From Neoarius graeffei (taxonomy: Eukaryota; Chordata; Actinopteri; Siluriformes; Ariidae), in assembly GCF_027579695.1 (NCBI RefSeq), contig NC_083577.1:36679198-36743197 (forward strand): 64,000 nucleotides of DNA, written 5' to 3'. The number at the start of each line of letters is the position of its first letter. The stretch's first letter is position 1. Below, in pieces: positions 18,324 through 30,679 of the stretch. The notes below the pieces were generated by a model, which was not told where the DNA came from, ran no database searches, and worked only from the letters and a program-made list of their open reading frames with translations. Made by a program: the position numbers and the translations under genes.

Positions 18324-20961
18324 TACCCCCACCGCCCGACTCAGGCCGGGCAGCCGTCCGGCCTGCAGCCGACTCCCCCCCCGACAGGAGAGGAAGTTTG
18401 CCACAGCCATCTGCGCCCCTGGCCTGTGGATCACCTTGATTTTGAAGGGTTGGAGTGCCAGATACCAACGGGTGATCCGCGCGTTGGCATCCTTCATGCG
18501 GTGGAGCCACTGGAGGGGCGCGTGGTCCAAACAGAGGGTGAAAGGGCATCCCAGCAGGTAGTAACGGAGGGCGAGGACCGCCCACTTGATTGCTAAGCAC
18601 TCTTTTTCGATGGTGCTGTAGCGCCCCTCATGCACTGACAGATTCCTACTGATGTACAAGACTGGGCGGTTCTCCCCCTCCACCTCCTGGGACAAAACAG
18701 CCCCCAGCCACTCTGTCCGACGCATCCGTCTGTAACATAAAGGGGAGAGAAAAGTCAGGGGAGTGTAAAAGTGGCCCCCCACACAGTGCAGCCTTTACCT
18801 CAGAAAAAGCCTGCTGGCATTGCTCTGTCCACTGGACCGGATCTGGTGCCCCCTTTTTAGTCAGATCAGTCAGCAGGCTGGTGACGTCCGAATAATTAGG
18901 TATAAACCTACGATACTAGCCAGCCAGCCAGCCCCAGGAACTGTCTCATCCCCTTTTTGGTCTTGGGCCTCGGGCAGGCCGCAATTGCTGCTGTCTTGTT
19001 AATTTGGGGACGCACCTGCCTGTTGCCCAAGTGGAAGCCCAGATACTGTACTTCCACCCGCCCAATCGCACACTTCTTCTGGTTGGCTGTGAGACCCGCT
19101 CGCCTCAGCGACCTAAGGACGGCCCTCGGATGTTCGAGGTGCCTCGGCCAGTCATTACTATAGACAATAATGTCGTCGAGGTAGGCGGCCACATAGGTGG
19201 CGTGGGGGCGGAGGACCCTATCCATCAGCCGCTGAAATGTAGCGGGCGCCCCAAACAGCCCAAAAGGAAGTGTGACAAACTGGTGTAAGCCGAACGGTGT
19301 GGAAAAGGCTGTTTTTTTCTCGGGATAGTGGAGTCAAGGGGACCTGCCAGTAACCCTTCGTTAAATCCAGTGTCGAATAAAAGCGAGCAGTGCCTAGTCA
19401 ATCGAGCAACTCATCAATACGAGGCATTGGGTACGCGTCGAATTTAGACACTGCGTTGACTTTTCTATAGTCCACACAGAACCGGACCGACCCGTCGGCC
19501 TTGGGTACCAAGACCACCGGGCTGCTCCAGTCACTGTGGGACTCCTTGACGATGCCCATTTCGAGCATGGCCTCGAGTTCTTCCCGAACCACTTTTTTCT
19601 TGTGTTCGGGTAGCCGGTAAGGGCGGCTGCGCACTACCACCCCCGGGGGTGTCTCAATGTGGTGCTCTATGAGATCGGTGCGGCCGGGCAGAGGCGAGAA
19701 CACGTCCGAAAACTTGGTCTGCAACTGGGCGACCTCCACGAGTTGGGTCGGGGAGAGGTGGTCTCCACACGGGACCGGAGAGGTACGCGACGCCAGTGCT
19801 CCCTTTTGAACCTCTGGCCCCAGCTCTGCCTTCTCCGGAACCACCGACACCTGCGCCACTGGGACCTCCTCATTCCAGAGTTTGAGCAGATTGAGGTGGT
19901 AAATCTGTAGCGCCCCACCCCTGTCCATTCGCCTCACCTCGTAGTCGACGTCCCCGACTCACCGTGTGACCTCAAAGGGTCCTTGCCACTTGGCGATCAA
20001 ACTGGAGCTCGATGTGGGCAACAGTACGAGTACTTTATCTCCTGGTGCAAACTCCCTAAGGCGCGTACTCTTGTTGTACAGGCGGGTTTGCCGTTCTTGG
20101 GCCTGCCGCAAATTCTCCTGGGTTAGGTGTGTGAGTGTGTGGAGTTTTGTGCGCAGGTCCATAACGTATTGAATTTTGTTTTTACTTTGTGAAGGTCCCT
20201 CCTCCCAATTTTCTCGCAGCACATCTAGAATGCCGCGCGGCTTACACCCATATAATAATTCGAATGGGGAGAACCCCGTGGAGGCTTGGGGGACCTCTCG
20301 CACTGAAAACAACAAGGGTTCAAGCCACTTATCCCAATTACGTGCGTCCTCACTTACGAATTTTTTAATTATATTCTTGAGAATGCAATTGAACCATTCA
20401 ACTATACCCTCCGTTTGTGGGTGATGCACGCTGGGGCGGAGTGGCTTAATCCCTAATAACCCATACAGTTCATTCAGTGTCCGTGACATAAACGAGGTGC
20501 CTTGGTCAGTCAGAATCTCTTTCGGGATTCCAACTCGGGAGATGATGCGGAAGAGTGCCTCCGCAATTCTGCATGCCGAGATATTGCGAAGAGGCACTGC
20601 TTCCGGGTATCGTGTTGCATAGTCCACCAGAACTAATATAAAGCGGTACCCTCGTGCTGACCGATCTAATGGCCCGACGAGATCCATCCCAACTCTTTCG
20701 AACGGGGTCTCGATCAATGGTAGAGGGCGGAATGGCTACTGGATTTACTAACTGGCATTCGCGGCATGCCGTACACCACCTACGGACATCGCCGTGAATC
20801 CCCGGCCAATAGAATCGGGCCATTATTCGGGCTAGTGTCTTATCCTGCCCTAAGTGTCCAGCCATGGGATTAAAGTGAGCCGCCTGGAATACCAATTCCC
20901 GGCGGCTTTTTGGAATCAAAAGCTGTGTGATTTGCTCTTTCGTCTGAGTGTCCTGCGTCAC
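18261..20961 (-). pseudogene. Gmr1-like copy A: integrase-RT-RNase H remains
   Basis: Fragments in several frames. Integrase zinc domain (HFNPMAGHLGQDKTL, CTACREC) is at about 20961-20740 and the core (MDLVGPL, LTDQGTSF) at 20717-20180. The GPFEV module is near 19970. RT N-terminal half is at 19937-19398, RT with YLDD at 19225-18908, and RNase H at 18782-18400. At least three frameshifts and an in-frame stop separate them. Integrase precedes reverse transcriptase, as in the other two copies. Confidence 0.85.
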
Positions 20962-21078
20962 TCAGTATAATCTATCTTTCATAATAGAAAAATAGGGGAA
21001 GGACGGGGTGGCGTTTGGCGGGAGCGTTTGACCATAGATTACTCTCACTTGGTCAAACGCATGCCGCAGAGTCTCATC

Positions 21079-21834
21079 TCACGACTGCTGTAACGGGAAA
21101 TCCGCCAGGGATTCCCCGAGAGAGGGAGGAGGAGCCTGTGGCTCCTCACTTGGACGCGGAGATGACGTAGACAGCTCTGTGACAGCTGCTCCCGCCAAGG
21201 TGACACCGGGACCTCCCCCTGCTGACCTATGGCAGGACCCACTCTCCACTAAATGACTCATCAACTCCCCGAATCCCGGCCAATCAGTGCCCAAAATTAT
21301 CGAGTGGGTGAGGCGAGGATTAACCGCCGCCTTCACTATAGATTTTTCCCCTTGGAAAAAAATGTGGACCGACACCAAAGGGTAGCTGTGAACATCCCCG
21401 TGCACACACAACACCTTCACCCCCTGTGCTCCCCCCAATGCCTCGTCTTGCACCAGGCTTTGGTGAATTGAGGTCTGATTACATCCAAAATCCACCAACG
21501 CCTGATATGTATCCCCTTGAACACTGACTGGTATGCGATGCGCTCCGGCCTGATCAAGGGTGGCTCCTGGCGCATCAGGGATCCGAACCACCGCGCCCAC
21601 CTCCATTACTGAGCACTGCTGTTGGAGGTGGCCCGGCTCCCCGCAGCGCCAGCAAACTGGCCCAGGCTTCCTCTCCGCACCGGTGTTCTGGGGTTCACTC
21701 ACCTGAGGGGGGGGGGGGAGAGACAGACACAGAAGGGAGAAACGGGAGGGCACCGCGGGTGCGGCAGGCCGGCTGGGGTGGCGCCGGCCCCTGCCTCCGC
21801 GGTGGGGGAATGGGGTGAGGACGGGACACAGGAG

Positions 21835-21868
<34 letters not shown>

Positions 21869-22584
21869 GAAGAGGCTGTCTGCTGTCCTGCCGCCGGGAC
21901 AGCCACCAAATGGTCCTCCGCCAGCTCGATGGCCTGATCCAGCGACGCCGGGCGGTGGCACTGGACCCACTCCGCGGTTCCTGCTGGCAAGCGTGCGATG
22001 AATTGTTCCAGTACCACCAGGTCGATCATCCCCTCGGCGTCGTGGTTGTTGGCCCTCAACCACCGCCAGCAGGCGTCTCGGACTTGCTGGCCAAACACGA
22101 ACGGCCGCCCGACTTCCTCCAAGTGCAAAGCATGGAAGCGCTGACGCTGTTGCTCGGGGGTGCGCCCCACACGCTGGAGGACGGCCCGGCGAAGGTCTGC
22201 GTAGGCCAGCCGGCGGTCGGCGGGGAGCTGTAGTGCGGCCAGCTGCGCCTCTCCCGTTAGCAGGGGGAGGAGGTGCGCCGCGCGCTGATCCATCGGCCAC
22301 CCCGAGGTCTCCGTGACTTGCTCAAAGAGCGTGATGAATGCCTTGGGGTCGTCCTGCGGGCCCATCTTTGTTAGGGTGAGGGGGGATGGGCCTGCGGTGG
22401 GAGCGTTGGTAGACCCCGCCGACCCGAGGAGGTGCCGGAACGCCTGACGATCATCTTGCTGGGCTAACACCAGGGCCTCGAACCGCTGTTCCTGCTCATT
22501 TCGGAGGGTGACTAGTGCCTGGTGCTGGCTTTGCTGGGCCATGGCGAGGGCGTGGACCAGGTCGGCGAATGGGGAGGACTCCAT
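21079..22584 (-). pseudogene. Gmr1-like copy A: gag and protease
   Basis: 501-codon frame starting MESSPFADLVHALA. It shows a coiled-coil-like Gln/Glu-rich N-terminus, a capsid-like domain (QRFHALHLEEVGRPF), a low-complexity Ser/Leu/Pro linker read in a shifted frame, and a zinc knuckle (CWRCGEPGHLQQQC). The protease motif reads VDFGCNQT, where the other copies have VDSG; losing the D-S/T-G active-site serine should inactivate it. Confidence 0.85.
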
Positions 22585-22634
22585 GGGGCTGTTCGTCTTC
22601 TGCGCTCCAGAATATTCCCGGGTTTCAGCACCAC

Positions 22635-22940
22635 TGTAGCGGTTCTCACGGAAGGGCAGAGCACAGAAGACGGCAGGACAGAGTTCAGGTTGATAATACG
22701 TTTTTTATTGTCACACTTTCCACTGCACAACTAACATATAACTGCAGACACACACACAACTGGTGTCTGGTTCGGGGAAGAGCTCCCTCTGCTCTTGCTC
22801 TCCCTCCTTAAGTAGGGCGCGGTCACTGGGAAGACACACAAACACAGGTTAATTGTCAGGTGTAGTGATTCTGCCACTTACCTTCCCTGACTCCGCCCTC
22901 CTGTCACAGACCGGCACTTGACCACGCCCCCACTGCCACA
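22635..22940 (-). repeat. 5' LTR of Gmr1-like copy A
   Basis: TG...CA LTR. In reading order it is followed by a primer-binding-like TGGTGCTGAAACCCGGGA (22617-22634). Confidence 0.88.
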
Positions 22941-23894
22941 GTGTAATAAAACATCATGCAAAATATTTGATCACCGTTGTAACTCTGTTTTCCGCATACC
23001 CAAAACCAATACGATCGTGTGTTTTGATCTAAACGGAAAGCCTCAGGGTCAAGGTCAGTACCTCGCCAAAAGAAGTAACTTAAAATCACTACGCCATATA
23101 AAAACTTAGTTATAAATCTGCGATTTTTTTTTTTTAAATGAAAGCTGAAAGTTAGGTATAGAATGTTTCTTACAGAATATGTTACAATGGTAGCTGGTCT
23201 TGTATGAATTTTTGAGCTATAAAATGAATTGTGGTCTATTTTTTTTACCATAGCGTGTTATTTGTGTGTGGGGAAGGACACACATTAACAATTTGCATGT
23301 ATAGAATGGAATTTTCCACTCCAACAGTTCGAAGTTGATTGTGCTTCCATTTGTGGTCTTTCTGTTACGTGAGTGATCTGTTCGGACGTTATCACTGAAA
23401 AGGTGAGTTTTGACAGTTTTATTTTGTTTTAGTCTTGCAGTATAAGGCAAAGAATGTTTGTTTCTTTTTCATCTTACTTTCATATTTCATAGTGTTTGCG
23501 TAATTTGGCCAATATTTTGCAACCGTGGTCAATTTATATCGAACTTTTGATAGAATCTATGGCCAGTCATTTTGCCCCGCCCCCGCCTCGCGCTCCGTCC
23601 AGTGTGGTAGTGATGTCCCGTTGTTCGCGTACCGCAGCAGAGACCCGCGCGACCTTCAGCCGGTACAGTCGCTGTTCTTTTACCACCGCCGTTATTCTCA
23701 TCTTTCCGGTGTGTTCTTGATTTTTCCATTGTGTCCTATTTCGCCATATAAAATACCCAAAATGTATCATATAATTCATATTTAAGTGAATAATCAATTG
23801 TCATCATAACTTGGCATTTTTAACCCAAGCAATCAAAAATAGGAAATTTATTCAATATATTCACTCATCTGTGAAGGAGGGGCTTTAATTCTTC
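22941..23894. other. Interior of the GGGTC-ended DNA element; no gene recognised
   Basis: Host-element sequence between copies A and B. Short open frames around 23496-23785 cross a GC-rich patch but show no familiar motif. Confidence 0.5.
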
Positions 23895-23899
23895 ATGAT

Positions 23900-24204
23900 T
23901 GTGGCAGTGGGGGCGTGGTCAAGCACCGGTCTGTGACACGAGGGCGGAGCCAGGGAAGGTGAGTGGCAGAATCACTACACCTGACGGTAATTAACCTGTG
24001 TTTTGTGTGTCTTCCCAGTAACCGCGCCCTATTTAAGAAGGCAGAGGGGAGCTCATCCTGGGACAAGAACACAGTGTGTGTGTTTCTCTAACAGAATAAA
24101 ACTAGGCTGTTATACTGAAAAGCCTGGCAATAAAAAGCCTATTAGTACCTGAAGCGTTGTCCTGCCGTCCTCTGTGCTCCACCCACACTTCAGAGAGCTC
24201 TACA
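23900..24204 (+). repeat. 5' LTR of Gmr1-like copy B
   Basis: Contains a TATA-like tatttaag, AATAAA signals (aataaaac, aataaaaag), and ends ctctaca. Its 3' portion differs from the LTRs of copies A and C. Confidence 0.9.
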
Positions 24205-24251
24205 GTGGTGCCGAAACCCGGGACAAGGTGGAGCACCAACCTTGCAGCCCC

Positions 24252-25686
24252 ATGGAATCCTCCCCATTCACGGACCTGGTCCACGCCCTCTCCACGGCTC
24301 AGCAAAGCCAGCACCAGGCGCTCGTCACGCTCCGAAAGGAGCAAGAGCGGCGCTTCGAAGCCCTGGTGCTGGCCCAGCAGGAAGATCGCGAGGCGTTCCG
24401 GCGTCTCCTCGCGTCGGCGGGGTCCACCAGCGCCCCGGCCGCGGGCCCGTCTCCCCTCACCATGACCAAGATGGGCCCGCAGGACGACCACGAGGCGTTT
24501 CTCACAGTGTTCGAGCAGGTCGCCGAAGCCTCGGGGTGGCCGATGGAGCAGCACGCGGCGCGCCTCCTCCCCCTCCTGACGGGAGAGGCGCAGCTGGCCG
24601 CGCTACAGCTCCCCGCCGACCGCCGGCTGGCCTACGCAGACCTTCGCCTGGCCATCCTCCAGCGCATGGGGCGCACGCCAGAACAACAGCACCAGCGCTT
24701 CCGCGCGCTGCGGTTGGAGGAAGTCGGTCGGCCGTTTGCGTTCGGCCAGCAGCTCCGGGATGCCTGCTGGCGGTGGCTGAGGGCCAACGATCGCGATGCC
24801 GAGGGAATCATCGATCAGGTGGTGCTGGAGCAGTTCATCGCCCGCTTACCAGCCAGAACCGCGGAGTGGGTCCAGTGCCACCGCCCGGCGTCACTGGATC
24901 AGGCAATAGGACTGGCGGAGAATCATTTGGTGGCTGTTCCGGCGGCAGGACAACTGACGACGTCTTCTCTTCTCTCCTCTTCTCTCTCTCTTTCTCCCCT
25001 CCCTTCTGTGTCCCGTCCTCGCCCCATTCCCCCACCACAGAGGCGGGGGCCGGCTCCACCCCAGCTGGCCCGCCACACCCGCGGTGCCCTCCCGTTTCTC
25101 CCTTCTGTGTCTGTCTCTCCCCCCCCCTCAGGTGAGTGAGCCCGGTGCAGAGGGAAAGCCCGGGCCAGTTTGCTGGCTCTGCGGGGAGCCGGGCCACCTG
25201 CAACAACAGTGCACAGCAATGGAGGTGGGCGTGGTGGTACGGATCCCCGACGCGCCAGAAGCTGCCCTCGATCAGGCCGGAGCGTATCGCATACCGGTGA
25301 GTGTACAAGGGGCTACATATCAGGCGTTGGTGGATTCTGGTTGCAATCAGACCTTGATCCGTCAAAGCCTGGTGCAAGACGAGGCATTGGGGGGAGCACA
25401 GGGGGTGAAGGTGTTGTGTGTGCACGGGGATGTTCACAGCTACCCTTTGGTGTTGGTCCACATATTTTTCAGAGGGGAAAAATCTATAGTGAAGGCGGCG
25501 GTTAATCCTCGCCTTACCCACTCTTTAATTTTGGGGACTGATTGGCCGGGATTTCGGGGTTTAATGATGCGCCTAGTAAAGAGTGGGTCCTGCCATTTGA
25601 CAGGGGGAGGTCCCGGTGTCGCTTTGGCTGGAGCTGCTGTCGCAGAGCCATCTACGTCATCTCCGCGACAGAGTGAGGACACTTAG
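24252..25686 (+). pseudogene. Gmr1-like copy B: gag and protease
   Basis: gag begins MESSPFTDLVHAL at 24252 and runs to a TGA at 25139. A one-step frame change at the poly-C run (about 25119-25128) is needed to enter the zinc knuckle (CWLCGEPGHLQQQC) and protease (VDSGCNQT) frame. That frame stops at 25684-25686 at the site of the internal deletion. Confidence 0.85.
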
Positions 25687-25689
25687 ACG

Positions 25690-26640
25690 AAAGAGCGAGT
25701 CACACAGCTGTTAATTCCAAAGAGCCACCGGGAATTGGTATTTCAGGCGGCTCACTTTAATCCCATGGCTGGACACCTAGGGCAGGATAAGACACTAGCC
25801 CGGATAATGGCCCGATTCTATTGGCCGGGGATTCGCGGCGACGTCCGTAAGTGGTGTACGGCGTGACGCGAATGCCAGTTAGTAAATCCAGCGGCCATTC
25901 CAAAAGCGCCTTTGCGCCCCTTACCATTAATCGAGACCCCGTTCGAAAGAATTGGGATGGATCTTGTCGGGCCATTAGATCGGTCAACACGAGGGTACCG
26001 CTTTATATTGGTTCTGGTGGACTATGCAACGTGATACCTGGAAGCGGTGCCTCTTCGCAATATCTCAGCACGCAGTATTGCAGAGGCCCTCTTCCACGTC
26101 ATCTCCCGGGTTGGAATCCCGAAAGAGATTCTGACTGACCAAGGCACCTCGTTTATGTCACGAACACTGAGCGAACTGTATGGGCTATTAGGTATTAAGC
26201 CAATCCGCACCAGCGTGTATCACCCACAAACGGACGGTTTAGTTGAACGGTTCAATCGCACCCTCAAGAATATAATTTAAAAATTCGTAAGTGAGGACGC
26301 ACGTAACTGGGATAAATGGCTCGAACCCTTGTTATTTGCAGTGCGAGAGGTCCCCCAAGCCTCCACGGGGTTCTCCCCGTTTGAATTGTTATACGGGCAT
26401 AAGCTGCGCGGCATTTTAGATGTGCTGCGGGAAAATTGGGAGGAGGGACCTTCACAGAGTAAAAACGAAATTCAGTACGTTATGGACCTGCGCGCAAAAC
26501 TCCACACGCTCACCCACCTAACTCAGGAGAATTTGCGGCAGGGCCCAGGAACGGCAAGCCCGCCTGTACAACAAGGGCACGCGCCTTAGAGAGTTCACTC
26601 CGGGAGATAAGGTACTCGTACTGTTGCCCACGTCGAGCTC
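25690..26640 (+). pseudogene. Gmr1-like copy B: integrase with stops
   Basis: Zinc domain and core can be followed (HFNPMAGHLGQDKTL, GMDLVGPL, LTDQGTSFMS, GLVERFNRTL). There are stops near 25864 and 26278 and frame changes near 26030 and 26540. Confidence 0.85.
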
Positions 26641-26716
26641 CAAATTAATCACCAAGTGGCAAGGACCCTTTGAGGTCACACGGTGAGTCGGGGATGTCGA
26701 CTATGAGGTAAGGTGA

Positions 26717-28414
26717 ATGGACAGGGAGGGGGCGCTACAGATCTACCACCTCAATCTGCTTAAACTCTGGAACGAGGAGGTCCCCGTGGCATTGGTGTCG
26801 GTAGTTCCGGAGAAGGCAGAGCTGGGGCCGGAGGTTCGAAAAGGGACATTGGCATCACGTACCTCTCCGGTCCCCTGTGGAGACCACCTCTCCCCGACCC
26901 AACTCACGGAGGTCGCCCAGTTGCAGGCCGAGTTTTTGCATGTGTTCTCGCCCCTGCCCGGTCGCACTAACCTCATAGAACACCACATAGAGATGCCCCC
27001 GGGGGTGGTAGCGCGTAGCCGCCCTTACAGGCTACCTGAACACAAAAAAAAGGTGGTTCGGGAAGAACTTCAGACCATGCTCGAAATGGGCATCATCGAG
27101 GAGTCCCACAGTGACTGGAGCAGCCTGGTGGTCTTGGTACCCAAGGCCGACGGGTCGGTCCGGTTCTGTGTGGACTATAGAAAAGTCAACGCAGTGTCTA
27201 AATTCGACGCATACCCAATGCCTCGTATTGACGAGCTGCTCGATCGACTAGGCACGGCTCGCTTTTACTCGACACTGGATTTGACGAAGGGATATTGGCA
27301 GATTCCCTTGACTCCATTATCCTGGGAGAAAACGGCCTTTTCCACACCGTTCGGCTTACACCAATTCGTCACACTTCCGTTTGGGCTGTTTGGGGTGCCC
27401 GCTACGTTTCAGCGGCTGATGGACAGGGTCCTCCGGCCCCACACCACCTATGCGGCCGCATATCTGGATGACATTATCATTTATAGTAACAACTGGCAGC
27501 GGCACCTGCAACACCTGAGGGTCATCCTTAGGTCGCTGAGGCGGGCGGGTCTCACTGCCAACCCGAAGAAGTGTGCGATTGGGCGGGTGGAAGTACGGTA
27601 TCTGGGCTTCCACTTGGGCAACGGGCAGGTGCGTCCCCAAATTAATAAGACAGCAGCGATTGCGGCCTGCCCGAGGCCCAAGACCAAAAAGGGGGTGAGA
27701 CAGTTCCTGGGGCTGGCTGGCTACTATCGTAGGTTTATACCTAATTATTCGGACGTCACCAGCCCGCTGACTGACCTCACTAAAAAGGGGGCGCCAGATC
27801 CGGTCCAGTGGACGGAGCAGTGTCAGCGGGCTTTCTCTGAGGTAAAGGCTGCACTGTGTGGGGGGCCACTTTTACACTCCCCTGACTTCTCTCTCCCTTT
27901 TGTGTTGCAGACCAACGCGTCGGACAGAGGGCTGGGGGCGGTGTTGTCCCAGGAGGTGGAGGGAGAGGACCGCCCCATCCTGTACATTAGTAGGAAGCTG
28001 TCAGTGCGTGAGGGGCGCTACAGCACTATTGAGAAGGAATGCCTGGCGATCAAGTGGGCGGTCGTCGCCCTCCGTTACTACCTGCTGGGGCGCCCTTTCA
28101 CCCTCTGTTCGGACCACGCACCCCTCCAGTGGCTCCACCGCATGAAAGATGCCAACGCGCGGATCACCCGTTGGTATCTGGCACTCCAACCCTTCAATTT
28201 CAAGGTGGTCCACAGGCCGGGGGTGCAGATGGTCGTGGCGGACTTCCTCTCCCGTCAAGGGGGGGGGGAGTCGGCTGCGGGCCGGACGGGCGCCCAGCCT
28301 GAGTCGGGCAGTGGGGGTATGTGGCAGCGGGGGCATGGTCAAGCGCCGGTCTGTGACAGGAGGGTGGAGCCAGGGAAGGTGAGTGGCAGAATCACTACAC
28401 CTGACGGTAATTAA
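26717..28414 (+). pseudogene. Gmr1-like copy B: reverse transcriptase and RNase H frame
   Basis: An open frame of 565 codons that is intact although the rest of the element is not. It holds RT motifs (CVDYRKVNAVSKFDAYPMPR, FSTPFGLHQF, AAYLDDIIIYSN) and a Ty3-type RNase H (QTNASDRGLGAVL, LYISRKLS, EKECLAIKWAV, CSDHAPLQWLH). The catalytic YLDD is present. The RNase H motif reads TNAS where copy C has TDAS, so one catalytic aspartate is lost. The frame ends inside the 3' LTR. Without a working integrase and with gag broken, I treat it as part of a dead element. Confidence 0.85.
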
Positions 28415-28635
28415 CCTGTGTTTTGTGTGTCTTCCCAGTAACCGTGCCCTATTTAAGGAGGCAGAGGGAGAGCAGAGGGGAGCTCATCCCGGGACAAGAA
28501 CACAGTGTGTGTGTTTCTCTAACAGAATAAAACTAGGCTGTTATACTGAAAAGTCTGGCAATAAAAAGCCTATTAGCACCTGAAGCGTTGTCCTGCCGTC
28601 CTCTGTGCTCCACCCACACTTCAGAGAGCTCTACA
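28320..28635 (+). repeat. 3' LTR of Gmr1-like copy B
   Basis: 316 bp, preceded by the purine tract gtgggggta. It differs from its 5' partner by scattered substitutions and an 11-bp-scale indel near gcagagggagagcagagggg. Confidence 0.9.
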
Positions 28636-29242
28636 ATGATGTAGTTATTTTATATGTAAATCAATTTTACAAAAGCATTTGAATTGTAATAAAAAAATTT
28701 CCACAGTGGAGGCCAGATAAAGCAAGACGCTATCTTTATTCTTATTAAACATGACAAAAGAAACATTGAGTGTTGGGTAAATGCAAAAAAAAAAAATTGT
28801 GAAATTAGAACATTTATTTTTTGACCATAATGTCCCAAATGAGACACCAGTTTCTGAGACGGACCCATATACATACAGTGGTGCTTGAAAGTTTGTGAAC
28901 CCTTTAGAATTTTCTGTATTTCTGCATAAATATGACCTAAAACATCATCAGATTTTCATACAAGTCCTAAAAGTAGATAAAGAGAACCCAGTTAAACAAA
29001 TGAGACAAAAATATTATACTTGGTCATTTATTTATTGAGGAAAATGATCCAATATTACATATCTGTGAGTGGCAAAAGAATGTGAACCTCTAGGATTAGC
29101 AGTTAATTTGAAGGTGAAATTAGAGTCAGGTGTTTTCAATCAATGGGATGACAATCAGGTGTGAGTGGGCACCCTGTCTTATTGAAAGAATGTGGATCTA
29201 TCAAAGTCTGATCTTCACAACACATGTTTGTGGAAGTATATT

Positions 29243-30258
29243 ATGGCACGAACAAAGGAGATTTCTGAGGATCTCAGAAAAAGCGTTGTTGATGCTCATC
29301 AGGCTGGAAAAGGTTACAAACCCATCTCTAAAGAGTTTGGACTCCACCAATCCACAGTCAGACAGATTGTGTACAAATGGAAGAAATTCAAGACCATTGC
29401 TACCCTCCCCAGGAGTGGTCGACCAACAAAGATCACTCCAAGAGCAAGGCGTGTAGTAGTCGGCAAGGTCACAAAGGACCTCAGGGTAACTTCTAAGCAA
29501 CTGAAGGCCTCTCTCACATTGGCTAATGTTCATGTTCATGAGTCCACCATGAGGAGAACACTGAACAACAATGATGTGCATGGCAGGGTTGCAAGGAGAA
29601 AGCCACTGCTCTCCAAAAAGAACATTGCTGCTTGTTTGCTAAAATCACGTGGACAAGCCAGAAGGCTACTGGAAAAAATGTTTTGTGGATGGATGAGACC
29701 AAAATAGAACTTTTTGGTTTAAATGAGAAGCTTTATGTTTGGAAAAAGGAAAACTCTGCATTCCAGCATAAGAACCTTATCCCATCTGTGAAACATGGTG
29801 GTGGTAGTATCGTGGTTTGCGCCTTTTTTGCTGCATCTGGGCCAGGATGGCTTGCCATCATTGATGGAACAATGAATTCTGAATTATACCAGCGAATTCT
29901 GAAGGAAAATGTCAGGACATTTGTCCATGAACTGAATCTCAAGAGAAGGTGGGTCATGCAGCAAGACAACGACCCTAAGCACACAGGTCATTCTACCAAA
30001 GAATGGTTAAAGAAGAATAAAGTTAATGTTTTGGAATGGCCAAGTCAAAGTTCTGACCTCAATCCCATCGAAATGTTCTGGAAGGACCTGAAGCGAGCAG
30101 TTTATGTGAGGAAACCCACCAACATCCCAGAGTTGAAGCTGTTCTGTATGGAGGAATGGGCTAAAATTCATCCAAGCCAGTGTGCAGGACTGATCAACAG
30201 TTACCGCAAACGTTTAGTTGCAGTTATTGCTGCACAAGCGGGTCACACCAGATACTGA
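29243..30258 (+). pseudogene. Tc1-like transposase, frameshifted
   Basis: Starts MARTKEISEDLRKSVVDAHQ. The N-terminal helix-turn-helix frame is open to 29707. The catalytic frame ([37 protein letters not shown]) is open from about 29632 to 30258. Comparison with the related copy at 6586-7650 shows an indel near 29635-29660 in what should read as a continuous frame. All three DDE acidic residues are present, so a single region of damage separates this copy from an open transposase. Confidence 0.9.
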
Positions 30259-30310
30259 AAGCAAAGGTTCACATACTTTTGACACTCACAGATATGTAAT
30301 ATTGCATCAT

Positions 30311-30679
30311 CTCATTATCTCTAGCTGCTTTATCCTGTTCTACAGGGTCGCAGGCAAGCTGGAGCCTATCCCAGCTGACTACGGGTGAAAGGCGGGGTAC
30401 ACCCTGGACAAGTCGCCAGGTCATCACAGGGCCGACACATAGACACAGACAACCATTCACACTCACATTCACACCTACGGTCAATTTAGAGTCACCAGTT
30501 AACCTAACCTGCATGTCTTTTGGACTGTGGGGGAAAACGGAGCACCCGGAGGAAACCCACGCGGACACGGGGAGAACATGCAAACTCCGCACAGAAAGGC
30601 CCTCGCCAGCCACGGGGCTCGAACCCGGACCTTCTTGCTGTGAGGCGACAGTGCTAACCACTACACCACCATGCCACCC
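30311..30679 (-). mobile_element. DANA-like SINE nested in the Tc1 right repeat
   Basis: Minus-strand copy with near-perfect 12-bp duplication atattgcatcat (30299-30310) and atattggatcat (30680-30691). Confidence 0.93.

Larger units (their letters stand above)
18015..22940 (-). mobile_element. Gmr1-like LTR retrotransposon, copy A (decayed)
   Basis: Bounded by LTRs 18015-18323 (309 bp) and 22635-22940 (306 bp). In minus-strand order it holds gag, protease, integrase, reverse transcriptase, then RNase H. The flanking 5-mers (ccata and gtgta) do not match. Many frameshifts break the coding region after the protease. Confidence 0.9.
23900..28635 (+). mobile_element. Gmr1-like LTR retrotransposon, copy B (partly decayed)
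   Basis: Plus-strand element with LTRs 23900-24204 and 28320-28635 and a matching 5-bp duplication atgat (23895-23899 and 28636-28640). A primer-binding-like tggtgccgaaacccggga follows the 5' LTR at 24206. Order is gag, protease, integrase, RT, RNase H. About 150-200 bp between protease and integrase are missing compared with copy C (junction near 25680). Confidence 0.93.
17665..28866. mobile_element. DNA transposon with GGGTC ends, split by two LTR retrotransposons
   Basis: The left end gggtctgtctcagaaactgg (17665-17684) is the inverted match of the right end near 28847-28866 (one mismatch). Removing the two Gmr1-like insertions (18015-22940 and 23900-28635) leaves about 1.5 kb. The middle piece (22941-23899) has no recognisable transposase, so it is probably non-autonomous. 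Flanks are AT repeats, so a target duplication cannot be decided. Confidence 0.6.

Noticed and set aside
21622..22233. 203-codon plus-strand open frame
   Set aside because: It lies antisense to gag of Gmr1-like copy A, in GC-rich low-complexity sequence, with no family resemblance.
24242..25135. 297-codon open frame parallel to the Gmr1-like gag
   Set aside because: It is a shifted reading of the GC-rich gag gene. The frame starting at 24252 matches the gag of the other copies.
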